Notes under the pieces: model-generated
The model's input: the letters and a program-made list of their open reading frames with translations, nothing else
Told to the model about the DNA's origin: nothing
The model's database searches: none
Position numbers and translations under genes: made by a program
In this document: in pieces, positions 1-7,174 of the stretch
Layout of the letters: each line of letters starts with the position of its first letter
Position numbering within the stretch: the first letter of the stretch is position 1
Assembly (NCBI GenBank): GCA_036003885.1
Contig: DASYSA010000145.1
Coordinates: 1 to 9,000 of the forward strand
DNA from: DASYSA01 sp036003885
Lineage (GTDB): Bacteria; Acidobacteriota; Blastocatellia; UBA7656
Direction: 5' to 3'
Length of the DNA: 9,000 bases

Positions 1-66
1 ACCATTTGGGAAGCCTCCCGAGCTTCCATAATCAGAGCTTTGCTATCGTTTGAATAGAGATACACC

Positions 67-95
67 TTGACTTGTGTTCATTTGTTTAGTAAATA
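67..95 (+). promoter_or_regulatory. possible sigma70-type promoter upstream of galT
   Basis: TTGACT (67-72) matches the -35 consensus at 5 of 6 positions. It is followed after 17 bases by TAAATA (90-95), only a 3 of 6 match to TATAAT, inside the most AT-rich part of the left edge. Transcription from here would give a leader of roughly 260 bases containing the hairpins at 104-171 and beyond. The -10 is weak, so this is only a candidate. Confidence 0.25.
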
Positions 96-103
96 CGCAC
101 GGT

Positions 104-171
104 GACCTCCCAGTTGGCTGGAACGCCACGAGCGCTTCTCCCTACGGTCGTGGCGTCATTTTCCGGAGGTC
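104..171 (+). other. nested stem-loop, candidate structured RNA or terminator
   Basis: The inner stem is nine perfect base pairs, ACGCCACGA (123-131) with TCGTGGCGT (148-156), with a 16-base loop and the sequence CATTTTCC immediately 3'. An outer stem, GACCTCC (104-110) with GGAGGTC (165-171), encloses it. The T tract is only four bases, so this is a poor classical terminator. It could end an upstream transcript, act as a leader attenuator for galT, or be a DNA site. I do not recognise a named riboswitch family. Confidence 0.35.
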
Positions 172-361
172 GGTGACTGTCCAGTTCAATGGTCCGCTCT
201 TTTGAGCCGGCGCGATCGGAGGACTTCGGATCATCACCCTGCTCCCGCTAACATCAATGAGCCCGGGCAGGGCGTTAGAGACGACGCCGCGGTAAGCGGC
301 TCGCACTCGTTCGAGGATGTCAGATTGTTGTAATCTTTCTTTGTAGATCCGACGGGAGTTT

Positions 362-1387
362 ATGACCTGGGAAGAACGATGGCACCCGCTGCGCGAGGAA
401 TGGGTGATTGTCGCAGCACACCGGCAGAACCGCCCGTGGAGCGGTGAAACGGTAAGAAATGGGGAATCGGCGTTGCCCGATTACGTGGCCGATTGCTATC
501 TGTGTCCGGGGAACTCTCGCGTTAGCGGAAGGCGCAACACTCCATATACCGGCACGTTTGTCTTCGACAACGATCACCCATGCGTGGGACTGGAAGCTCC
601 ACGAGAACTGGCGCCGGCCCCAGGTATCTATCGAGTCCTTCCGGCGACTGGCATAGCACGAGTAGTCTGTTACAGTCCGAAACACAACATCGCGCTGGCG
701 GAACTCAATGTCTGCGAGATCGAGAATCTATTTCGCGTGTGGCAGCAGCAGTACGTCGAACTTGGCAGCCTCGATGCAATAAACCATGTTCTGGTCTTTG
801 AGAATAAGGGCGAGGTTGTCGGCGTTTCCAACCCTCATCCACATTGCCAGATCTACGCGACCAATTTCGTGTTCAAGACTATCGAGATCGAGGCACGAGT
901 GTCGCAGAAGTATCTGGCAGAGACGAACAGAATTCTTTTCCAGGATATTCTGAAATCCGAGCGGGAGGACGGCCGTAGAATCATATTTGAGAACGATTCT
1001 GCCGTGGTATTCCTACCCTACTTCGCCCGCTACGCCTACGAGGTCTTCGTCGCCCCACGGCAGACGCATCCGAGCATTGCAGCGTTGTCGGATAAGGAAC
1101 TGCGCGATCTCGCCGCGGCGTTGAAGTGTCTCCTGGTCAAGCTGGACAACTTGTGGAGAATGCCCTTCCCCTACGTAATGACTCTTCACCAGGCGCCGAC
1201 TGACGGCGCGGACCAAAGGAGCTTCCACTTCCATATCGAGTTCCACCCTCCTCTGCGCCAGCCGAACCTGTTGAAGTACCTCGCGGGTCCCGAAATCGGA
1301 GGTGGCAATTTTCTTAGCGACACGTCGCCCGAGGAGAAAGCTGCCGAGTTACGCGAGCAGCCGGACATTCATTACAGACTGGCTTGA
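362..1387 (+). CDS. galT: GalT-family hexose/pentose-1-phosphate uridylyltransferase
   Basis: Cytoplasmic enzyme of the GalT branch of the HIT superfamily. It moves UMP from UDP-glucose to a sugar-1-phosphate through a histidine-UMP intermediate. The 341 residues are a normal length. Visible motifs, in order, are HRQNRPW (20-26); the metal-site Cys pair CYLC (45-48); YSPKH with His108; and FENKGEVVG followed by NPHPHCQ (157-163). In that motif His161 is the expected nucleophile, and His159 with Cys45, Cys48 and His108 matches the zinc ligands of E. coli GalT. The C-terminal half keeps LHQAP (His276) and FHFHIEFHPP, so the second metal motif is H-x-E where E. coli has H-x-H. Start ATG 362 has GGGAG only three bases upstream, but the N-terminus aligns with the family. 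It stands alone on its strand, converges on the GH127 gene and lies about 3.2 kb from the kinase operon. Galactose-1-phosphate is the usual substrate; context suggests L-arabinose-1-phosphate as an alternative. Confidence 0.93.
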   Translation: MTWEERWHPLREEWVIVAAHRQNRPWSGETVRNGESALPDYVADCYLCPGNSRVSGRRNTPYTGTFVFDNDHPCVGLEAPRELAPAPGIYRVLPATGIARVVCYSPKHNIALAELNVCEIENLFRVWQQQYVELGSLDAINHVLVFENKGEVVGVSNPHPHCQIYATNFVFKTIEIEARVSQKYLAETNRILFQDILKSEREDGRRIIFENDSAVVFLPYFARYAYEVFVAPRQTHPSIAALSDKELRDLAAALKCLLVKLDNLWRMPFPYVMTLHQAPTDGADQRSFHFHIEFHPPLRQPNLLKYLAGPEIGGGNFLSDTSPEEKAAELREQPDIHYRLA

Positions 1388-1554
1388 TGAGTGCTGAGTA
1401 CTGAGTGCTGAGATCTGAGATCTGAGTACTGAGTGCTGAGTGCTGAGATCTGAGTGCTGAGATCTGAGTACTGAGGTATGGTCCATCAGTTGGCGGCACC
1501 CCAACGCAACTCCCGACTGCTCACTCAGGACTCAGTACTCAGCACTCAGTACTC
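1388..1554. repeat. CTGAG heptad tandem array with inverted copy between convergent genes
   Basis: Immediately after the galT stop there are eleven head-to-tail 7-bp units of the form CTGAGNN (1394-1470, NN = TA, TG or AT) with partial units at both ends (1388-1475). After a 47-base spacer, about four and a half units appear in inverted orientation as ACTCAGN (1523-1554), ending five bases before the GH127 stop codon. The arms can pair: 1424-1441 is perfectly complementary to 1537-1554 (18 bp), and the pairing extends to about 31 bp with three mismatches. Each unit carries TGA, and the 7-base period shifts frame, so all three + frames are closed within 21 bases. It may act as a bidirectional terminator or insulator. 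It is not a CRISPR array, since there are no unique spacers. Confidence 0.9.
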
Positions 1555-1559
1555 TTTGC

Positions 1560-4034
1560 TTACTTCACCCTCCACTCCTGGATTCCCGCGGACCACGTAG
1601 GCTGCATCGTAACTTCGAGACGCAGGCCGCTGGTGGTGACTGGCTTGAAGGTCACCTTGTTGTAACGGTCTTTCTCGACGACGTAAGGCTGGCTATTCTC
1701 GACGGCCTTCCACTCTTCGCCGACCTTATAGAGGACGCGCCAGGAGAGAGGCACCCGGACCTCACCGCGACCCGTGTCATCAAGCCAGTAGATCTCAGTC
1801 TCGGACACCGGCAGAGGCTTCTCGAATGTGTATTCGACCCATTCGGTTGTACCCTTCTTTGGCCACCAGTGAAAGAAGCCCTCTGATGGATCGCTCGACG
1901 ACCGGGGCTCGGATTGATCGTTGATGGCGCGGGCCAGGTTTGGGTTTTGGTTCGGCGATGTGCGGACTTTGCTCGTCGAAGCAATGGTTGGAACCGGCTT
2001 CGCCCTCACGCTGGCTTCGCTGTCAGGCAACCAGACCAACATCTCGCCACGACCGCGATTCGCCCAGGAGTAGTACGGAATCGCTGTGAAGTCCCGCGCT
2101 TGCTTCATCAACTTTCCTTCAGGGTCATAGGCTGCACCAAACGCTTTGCCCTTGATCACCACGACCCCTTTCAGGAGGTCGGGTTTGAACTCAGTCGTGA
2201 GCCGGGCGTCGTCGGGCAGCATGAGATTGCGCACCTCACCGCCGGGATTGTCAGGCCATTCGGCACAGTAAACGACTGGCCCTCGCTGAAGAGCAACGCG
2301 CCCGCGGTCTGCCTCGACCGCCTCGCCCGCCATAACGCGGCGTACCGGCATCGGCAGAGTCAGCTCAATCAGGTCGCCTCGTTGCCACTCGCGTTTCAGA
2401 CTGACGTATCCTTTGTTGAGCTCAAGGGAGACAGGTTTGCCATTGACCTTGAGCACAACCGCGTCATCGGCCTTATCCGCAAAGCGGTACAGGTCGCTGG
2501 GGACCGCTTCATTGCGTGCCCATCCAGGTATCCGCACGTTTATAGTGAATGTGCTTTTCTTATCCGGGTTGACCGTCATCTTAACCGCGCCGTCCCACGG
2601 ATAACGAGTCTCCTGAGTCAGGCTTAGGGTGCGGCCGCTGTCCATTTTGATCTGAGCCGTGCTGCCGACGAAGAGATTCACGTAGAGCGTGTCTTGTTGT
2701 TGAGCGTAGACGTACCCGGGCACGGATGCCAGGAAACGCGTGATGTTGCCGGGACAGCAGGCGACTCCAAACCAGGGTCTCCGCTCATGCTGACCCTTCG
2801 ACTCCAAAGGGTTCGGATAAAAGAACGCCTTGCCATCAAGCGACACGCCTGAGATGAGGCCGTTGTAGAGTGTGCGCTCCATTACGTCGATGTACCTGGC
2901 ATCGCCATGAAGCAGGAAGAGACGATAGTTCCAGTAGTCGTTGCCTATGGCTGCACAGGTTTCGTTATAGGCGCTCATGTTAGGTAGTTCATAGTTGGCG
3001 CCGAAGGCTTCTCCCGAGCCGGTAGCTCCTATGCCGCCGGTGATGTAGAGCTTCTTGCCGACGACGTTCTCCCAAATCTTATCTATGGCATTCACGTATG
3101 AAGCATCATCGGTGAGCGCGGCAACGTCGGCCATACCCGAATACATGTAGGTGGCTCGCACGGCGTGGCCAACAGCCTCGGTCTGGTCTACGACCTTCTT
3201 ATGCGATTGATTGTAGGTGGCGCTACGGCCCTTGCCTCTTTGCGGCTCCGGTCCGCGCTCATCGAGCAGGAACTTGGCCAGATTGAGGTAGCGCTCCTCC
3301 CCTGTGACGCGGTAAAGCTTTACGAGGCCCATCTCCGTGATCTGATGTCCCGGCCAGATCGACTGCTTACCCGGACCAAAAGTCTTGTCGAGAAGATCGG
3401 CGGTCTTGAGAGCGACATCGAGCAACTTCCGCTTCCCTGTCGCCTGATAGTAAGCCGTGGCCGCCTCATAAAGGTGGCCAAGATCGTAGAGTTCGTGACT
3501 ATCGACCTTCTCCAGTTCCCAGCGCTGCTTGCCCGCCCACGGATGGGGGTGCTCGGGATCGATGGTCCTCGTGGTGTAGAGATACCCATCCTTCTCCTGC
3601 GCGGCGGCAATCTTATCGATCACACCGTCAACATAAGCTTCCAGTTTTGAGTCGGGGTGAACACTTAGAGAGTAGGCTGCCCCTTCGATGACCTTGTACG
3701 GGTCGGTATCGTCGAACGGATAACCCGGAGGCTTTTTGTTTGTGAGCTCTTCGCCCCTGAGTGCCTTCGCTGCACGTTCGAAATTTCCGATGCGCCCAGT
3801 CTCTTCACACTTCTCGAAGGCAAAGGGAATGGTCACCGTCCGATTGATCTCAATCTTAGGAGCCCAGAATGCATCGTTGAAATGCACCGATGTAAACGGC
3901 ACCGGCTTGACCCGATAATCATGCGTACTCTTCGGCTGTTCGGCTGACTGCTTCTGACCGGCACTCGAGAGGATGTTCGCGCCGAGCAAGGTAAATACTA
4001 CGCTGATCACGACCGATCTTCTTGCAGTTCTCAT
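1560..4034 (-). CDS. secreted GH127 (DUF1680) beta-L-arabinofuranosidase-type glycoside hydrolase
   Basis: Exported hydrolase of family GH127, best known for retaining beta-L-arabinofuranosidases of the HypBA1 type that use a zinc-bound cysteine nucleophile. I start it at ATG 4034: TCCTCC at 4044-4049 reads as GGAGGA on the minus strand, nine bases away, and the protein (824 aa) then begins MRTARRSVVISVVFTLLG, a Sec signal peptide with likely cleavage near SSA-GQ. A start at 4070 would add 12 residues ahead of the signal and consume the ribosome site. Catalytic features are intact: His180, His230 and His290; acid/base Glu342 in GSGEAFG; Glu358 and Cys360 in NETCA; and the pair Cys426-Cys427 in ACCPGN, the first being the expected nucleophile. 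The fold is an alpha/alpha barrel, then beta domains, ending in a domain near 700-824 with WWPKKGTTEWVEYTF typical of DUF1680 C-termini. Other GH127 members act on RG-II sugars such as aceric acid, so the exact substrate is open. Confidence 0.93.
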   Translation of the reverse strand: MRTARRSVVISVVFTLLGANILSSAGQKQSAEQPKSTHDYRVKPVPFTSVHFNDAFWAPKIEINRTVTIPFAFEKCEETGRIGNFERAAKALRGEELTNKKPPGYPFDDTDPYKVIEGAAYSLSVHPDSKLEAYVDGVIDKIAAAQEKDGYLYTTRTIDPEHPHPWAGKQRWELEKVDSHELYDLGHLYEAATAYYQATGKRKLLDVALKTADLLDKTFGPGKQSIWPGHQITEMGLVKLYRVTGEERYLNLAKFLLDERGPEPQRGKGRSATYNQSHKKVVDQTEAVGHAVRATYMYSGMADVAALTDDASYVNAIDKIWENVVGKKLYITGGIGATGSGEAFGANYELPNMSAYNETCAAIGNDYWNYRLFLLHGDARYIDVMERTLYNGLISGVSLDGKAFFYPNPLESKGQHERRPWFGVACCPGNITRFLASVPGYVYAQQQDTLYVNLFVGSTAQIKMDSGRTLSLTQETRYPWDGAVKMTVNPDKKSTFTINVRIPGWARNEAVPSDLYRFADKADDAVVLKVNGKPVSLELNKGYVSLKREWQRGDLIELTLPMPVRRVMAGEAVEADRGRVALQRGPVVYCAEWPDNPGGEVRNLMLPDDARLTTEFKPDLLKGVVVIKGKAFGAAYDPEGKLMKQARDFTAIPYYSWANRGRGEMLVWLPDSEASVRAKPVPTIASTSKVRTSPNQNPNLARAINDQSEPRSSSDPSEGFFHWWPKKGTTEWVEYTFEKPLPVSETEIYWLDDTGRGEVRVPLSWRVLYKVGEEWKAVENSQPYVVEKDRYNKVTFKPVTTSGLRLEVTMQPTWSAGIQEWRVK

Positions 4035-4043
4035 ACACAATCG

Positions 4044-4049
4044 TCCTCC
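4044..4049 (-). promoter_or_regulatory. ribosome binding site deciding the GH127 start
   Basis: GGAGGA on the minus strand lies nine bases before ATG 4034. It falls inside the longer open frame that begins at 4070, which argues for the shorter protein that begins directly with the signal peptide. Confidence 0.8.
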
Positions 4050-4162
4050 GAGTGTCGAGATTATGACCACTGTCGCTCACGCTGCAACGCGTAGGCTCTC
4101 ACCTCACACCGTTTCTTACCTTTGACACCGCTCACTCTTCGAGCAGCCGCCAACCAGACATT

Positions 4163-4190
4163 TATTTACCTGGATGTGAACGGCTCTCAA
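4163..4190 (-). promoter_or_regulatory. possible promoter for the GH127 gene
   Basis: On the minus strand, TTGAGA (5 of 6 to the -35 consensus) is followed after 16 bases by TAAATA (3 of 6 to the -10). It is about 130 bases before the chosen start. The TTGA..TAAATA pattern resembles the candidate upstream of galT, but the match is weak. Confidence 0.2.
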
Positions 4191-4386
4191 CCCGATTCGC
4201 CCGGCCGTCGCAGCGGATTGTAGCACGTTTTCCTCGATGTGAGCACTAGCGACGCTTGAATTAGTGCGAAATGAACAGCATTCGACGACAGCTCGGGGGG
4301 AGCATGGAAGTTCTGCTGTGTCCGTTATCGGGGTCGAGGTTATCTGAACCAAGCGCCGGATTCTTGGCGTTTGTGTTAGATCCGCC

Positions 4387-4415
4387 TTGAATACAGCGGT
4401 TTAATCAATTAGATT
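4387..4415 (+). promoter_or_regulatory. possible promoter for the transporter-kinase-epimerase operon
   Basis: TTGAAT and TAGATT, each 4 of 6 to consensus, are separated by the ideal 17 bases in an AT-rich patch. Transcription would begin near 4422, giving a leader of about 140 bases. The near-palindrome at 4427-4438 would sit where a repressor could block it. Confidence 0.25.
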
Positions 4416-4560
4416 CAGCGCTTCAGGATAACGGTATCGGAAAGGCCAGCTGGAGGCGAAAGGCAGCACGTTCGATCGGGGCGTCTCCTGGGGATTCGGT
4501 CCTCTCTAAGGCCGTACTCTCTAGATTTGTGGTTGGCTGGTTCTATAGGACAAAAGCTCG

Positions 4561-5628
4561 ATGGCGGACAAACTCAGCAGTGGGACTGCAGTCAGTCGAA
4601 CCTGGAAGGCGGCAAGTTCAAAAAGCGGGGTTGTGAGAAAGGAGCTTGGAACAGGTCTCCTCCTGGTAGTGCTCTGTATTGTCGTCACTATACTCGATCC
4701 TCGTTTTCTCGGCGGGGCGAACCTTCAGAATATGGCGCGGCTAATCGGCGCCTTTGGCATATTCAGCATCGGCGTCGGGGTGGTAATCATATCGGGCGGA
4801 ATCGACCTCTCGGTGGGATCGATATTCGCTCTGCTGGGTGTGCTGCTATCGATGATGCTGACCCAGGGTCGCTGGCCAGGTATTCTCGCGGTGACAGTGG
4901 TGATGGCAATCGCGATGTGTCTCGGCCTGGCTCACGGGTTGCTCGTCACCAGAGTGCGGCTCCAACCCTTTGTCGTAACGCTCTGCGGGCTGTTGCTCTA
5001 TAGAGGCCTCGCGCGCTTTATCGCGAACGATGAAACCAAGGGATTCGGAAATGCAGAAGGGTTCGAGGGTCTGAGGACTCTGGCGACCGGAAGCGTCCTT
5101 GGCGTTCCCACTCCATTCCTGTTGCTGATGATCGTGAGCTTCGTAATGTGGGTGGTCGTGCACCGTTCGGTCTATGGGCGCCACCTGTTCGCCGTGGGAC
5201 GAAACGAAGAGGCGGCTCGATACTCGGGAATCAATTCGTCGCTGGTCACCGCTTGCGCTTACGTGATCTCCGGACTGCTGGCCGGCGTCGCCTCAGTAGT
5301 TTTTGCGTTCTACACGAATTCGATTTCGCCTTCTACGCACGGAAGCTTTTACGAGCTATACGGAATCGCGGCGGCTGTGCTTGGGGGCTGTAGCCTGCGG
5401 GGCGGAGAGGGTTCGATAGCTGGAATACTCATCGGCACCGCGCTGCTCCAGGTTCTACAGAATCTGGTCAATCTGTTGGGGGTTCCCTCTTCTTTGAACT
5501 TCGCGGTTATGGGTGCGGTGATTCTGATCGGCGCGGTCGTCGACGAGATTCTCAAACGCCGCTCCGCGAAAACGTCGTCGAGGAGAGTAGAGACATCGCC
5601 TTCTACATCAGGAAGCCAGGAGGCGTAG
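4561..5628 (+). CDS. sugar ABC transporter permease, RbsC/AraH/MglC family
   Basis: Inner-membrane permease of the carbohydrate uptake transporter 2 (CUT2) type (BPD_transp_2), which forms the channel of ribose, galactose, xylose and arabinose importers. The 355 residues include about eight to ten hydrophobic segments. They also carry the family signature SGGIDLSVGS near 78-87, a cytoplasmic coupling loop YGRHLFAVGRNEEAARYSGI (205-224), and the glycine-rich GGCSLRGGEGS near 275-285. The N-terminal 25 residues are polar, and the tail after 333 is basic then Ser/Thr-rich, as expected for cytoplasmic ends. ATG 4561 is preceded by AGGA (4547-4550) at ten bases, a modest site. It is the first gene of the operon, 52 bases before the kinase. 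Its binding protein is encoded downstream; the ATPase is not in the window and is probably beyond the right edge. The sugar cannot be read from the permease. Confidence 0.93.
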   Translation: MADKLSSGTAVSRTWKAASSKSGVVRKELGTGLLLVVLCIVVTILDPRFLGGANLQNMARLIGAFGIFSIGVGVVIISGGIDLSVGSIFALLGVLLSMMLTQGRWPGILAVTVVMAIAMCLGLAHGLLVTRVRLQPFVVTLCGLLLYRGLARFIANDETKGFGNAEGFEGLRTLATGSVLGVPTPFLLLMIVSFVMWVVVHRSVYGRHLFAVGRNEEAARYSGINSSLVTACAYVISGLLAGVASVVFAFYTNSISPSTHGSFYELYGIAAAVLGGCSLRGGEGSIAGILIGTALLQVLQNLVNLLGVPSSLNFAVMGAVILIGAVVDEILKRRSAKTSSRRVETSPSTSGSQEA

Positions 5629-5680
5629 GCCCACGGTAGATCGCTTTCGACCTGCGCTTCACCCCGTTTGAGGATCGGCT

Positions 5681-7174
5681 TTGACGCAAAGATCAGATAT
5701 GCATAGGACAGTCGAGAGCACAGCGCCGGACAGGAATCATCCGGTCGACCTTTTGGATTTCATTCAAACACTGCGCACGCCCGGGCGCGGTTCCAATCCC
5801 GCGACGTTCGGGCTCTTTGATCAACAGAGAGAGATCGTGATCTCGCGAGCGCCTGGCCGGCTGGATGTGATGGGAGGAATAGCGGACTATTCCGGTTCGC
5901 TTGTGCTCGAGATGCCGATTCGCGAGGCGACCCTGGTAGCTTTGCAGCGCGACCCCCTTCGACGGATTCGGATCTTAAGTTCACTGCAAGAGCCGGGCGT
6001 GGACCCGGTGTTTGAAATGGCGCTGGCGGACCTCGAAGCCCCGGAGGGCCCGATCGATTACGAGACGGGCCGTGCCAGGTTTCAACGGCACAAAACACAG
6101 CGCTGGGCCGCTTATGTTGGAGGGGTGTTCCTTGTGCTGATGCGAGAGCGCGGCATCTCCTTCACCGACGGGGCGCGCATTTTCATTGAGTCTCGAGTAC
6201 CTCCGGGTAAGGGTGTGAGTTCGTCGGCTGCTCTCGAGGTCGCCACGATGCAAGCGGTTTGTGGCGCCTTCGGCCTCTCGATCGAGCCGCAAGAGATCGC
6301 GCTTCTCTGTCAGAAGGTCGAGAACCTGGTTGTCGGCGCGCCGTGCGGGATCATGGATCAAATGACAGCAGCGGTCGGTGAAGCAGGCAGCCTGATGATG
6401 CTGCTCTGCCAGCCCGCTGAACTCATTGGTACCGTAGTCATCCCGGATGACATCGAGTTCTGGGGAATTGATTCCGGCGTGCGCCACTCGGTTGCCGGCG
6501 CAGACTACGGCTCTGTAAGAACCGGGACTTTCATGGGTTATCGAGTCATCGCTGAACTGGCCGGCTTGAGGGTGAATACTACTTCGACGCCGGGCCGGGT
6601 GGAGATCGACGATCCGAGATGGCTGGGATACCTGGCCAATCTGACGCTACCCGAGTTTGAGGGCTACGCCGCGGAACTACCGGAGCGTATGCGCGGAGCC
6701 GAGTTTTTGTCAGCGTACGGAGGAACGACCGATTACGTAACCAGGGTAGATCCGGAATGCGATTACGCTGTGCGAACACCCACCGCTCACGCTGTATACG
6801 AGAGCCACCGAGTGCGAGCGTACGGTCAGTTGATCGAGGACGCGCCGAGCGAACCTGGGCGCGAGTTCCTTGGGTGGTTGATGTATCAGTCGCACGCGAG
6901 TTATTCGGCATGCGGCCTCGGTTCGTCCGAGACAGATCGTCTGGTGGAGCTCGTGCGCGACGCCGGTCCAGCACAAGGGCTCTTCGGAGCGAGGATTACC
7001 GGAGGCGGGAGCGGCGGCACGGTCGCGGTCCTCGGCCGGCGAGGCGCCGCGTCGGCCATAGCAGGAGTCACAGCCAGGTTTGCTGAAGAGACCGGCTATC
7101 ACCCGTATCTTTTCGCGGGGTCTTCGCCAGGCAGCGCTTCCGTCGGATGCGTGAGGTTAAATGCGCGTGGTTAG
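5681..7174 (+). CDS. GHMP sugar kinase resembling plant L-arabinokinase; atypical galactokinase homologue
   Basis: Cytoplasmic GHMP-superfamily kinase expected to phosphorylate a sugar at C1 with ATP. Its 497 residues are about 100 longer than typical galactokinases (near 390). Motif 1 is APGRLDVMGGIADYSGS (57-73), the ATP loop is PPGKGVSSSAA (174-184), the catalytic-Asp motif is CGIMDQM (222-228, Asp226), and the C-terminal motif is TGGGSGGTV (440-448). Aligned without gaps to galactokinase PGRVNLIGEHTDYN, Asp69 is kept but Glu-His becomes Gly66-Ile67; those residues sit at the sugar C6 hydroxyl in galactokinase. Phrases such as ALLCQKVEN, GAPCGIMDQMT, FWGIDSG.RHSV and SYSACGLGS match what I remember of the kinase half of plant ARA1, which makes L-arabinose-1-phosphate. 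The plant N-terminal glycosyltransferase-like half is absent. TTG 5681 is preferred because GAGG (5670-5673) precedes it by seven bases; ATG 5699 has no good site. L-arabinose is my preferred substrate; D-galactose or another sugar remains possible. Confidence 0.85.
   Translation: MTQRSDMHRTVESTAPDRNHPVDLLDFIQTLRTPGRGSNPATFGLFDQQREIVISRAPGRLDVMGGIADYSGSLVLEMPIREATLVALQRDPLRRIRILSSLQEPGVDPVFEMALADLEAPEGPIDYETGRARFQRHKTQRWAAYVGGVFLVLMRERGISFTDGARIFIESRVPPGKGVSSSAALEVATMQAVCGAFGLSIEPQEIALLCQKVENLVVGAPCGIMDQMTAAVGEAGSLMMLLCQPAELIGTVVIPDDIEFWGIDSGVRHSVAGADYGSVRTGTFMGYRVIAELAGLRVNTTSTPGRVEIDDPRWLGYLANLTLPEFEGYAAELPERMRGAEFLSAYGGTTDYVTRVDPECDYAVRTPTAHAVYESHRVRAYGQLIEDAPSEPGREFLGWLMYQSHASYSACGLGSSETDRLVELVRDAGPAQGLFGARITGGGSGGTVAVLGRRGAASAIAGVTARFAEETGYHPYLFAGSSPGSASVGCVRLNARG

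Larger units (their letters stand above)
1..361. other. gene-free left edge and galT leader with serial inverted repeats
   Basis: I see no credible coding region here. The three + frames from the edge all stop within about 57 bases, so at most the tail of an upstream gene is present. The stretch is rich in small inverted repeats: GGAAGC/GCTTCC (9-14/22-27), a nested pair at 104-171, CTAAC..GTTAG enclosing GCCC/GGGC (248-278), GCCGC-ggtaa-GCGGC (286-300) and AGATT-gttgt-AATCT (322-336). The last is followed by a T-rich run and then by the galT start. An imperfect direct repeat, CGGTGAC-nnn-CCAGTT, occurs at 100-115 and 171-186 (13 of 16 bases identical), on either side of the largest hairpin. 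Taken together this may be a structured 5' leader for galT, but several short stems are expected by chance in GC-rich DNA. Confidence 0.5.
4035..4560. promoter_or_regulatory. divergent promoter region between GH127 gene and transporter operon
   Basis: This 526-base gap has no gene I can support and must hold the promoters for both directions. For the minus strand, TTGAGA (4185-4190) and TAAATA (4163-4168) are spaced by 16. For the plus strand, TTGAAT (4387-4392) and TAGATT (4410-4415) are spaced by 17. Possible operator-like palindromes are CAAGCGCC-N8-GGCGTTTG (4350-4373, one G-T pair), GGTT-atctg-AACC (4338-4350) and GATAACGGTATC (4427-4438, one mismatched pair), the last just after the predicted + start point. 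None matches a named operator, and no regulator gene is visible in the window. Confidence 0.5.

Noticed and set aside
1314..1499. Minus-strand frame with LSTQ/SALSTQ-like repeats
   Set aside because: It is only the CTGAG heptads read on the opposite strand, where they have no stops. It has no ribosome site and overlaps galT.
1388..1554. CRISPR array
   Set aside because: Units are 7 bp and contiguous, with no spacers and no cas genes nearby.
1914..2627. 237-codon frame antisense to the GH127 gene
   Set aside because: The GH127 frame beneath it is conserved along its whole length. The antisense product has no recognisable domain and no good ribosome site.
4122..4127. Perfect TTGACA as a + strand -35 box
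   Set aside because: No acceptable -10 lies 16-18 bases downstream, and the next + gene starts more than 400 bases away.
4174..4240. TGTGA motifs as CRP-type sites
   Set aside because: Both copies lack a matching TCACA half-site at the right spacing.
4116..4352. 78-codon minus-strand frame in the divergent gap
   Set aside because: It has low-complexity composition, no family resemblance and no clear ribosome site, and it sits where promoters are needed.
5681..7174. Plain galactokinase (galK) label for the GHMP kinase
   Set aside because: The GalK signature GEHTDYN is replaced by GGIADYS and the protein is about 100 residues longer than usual, so I gave no gene symbol.
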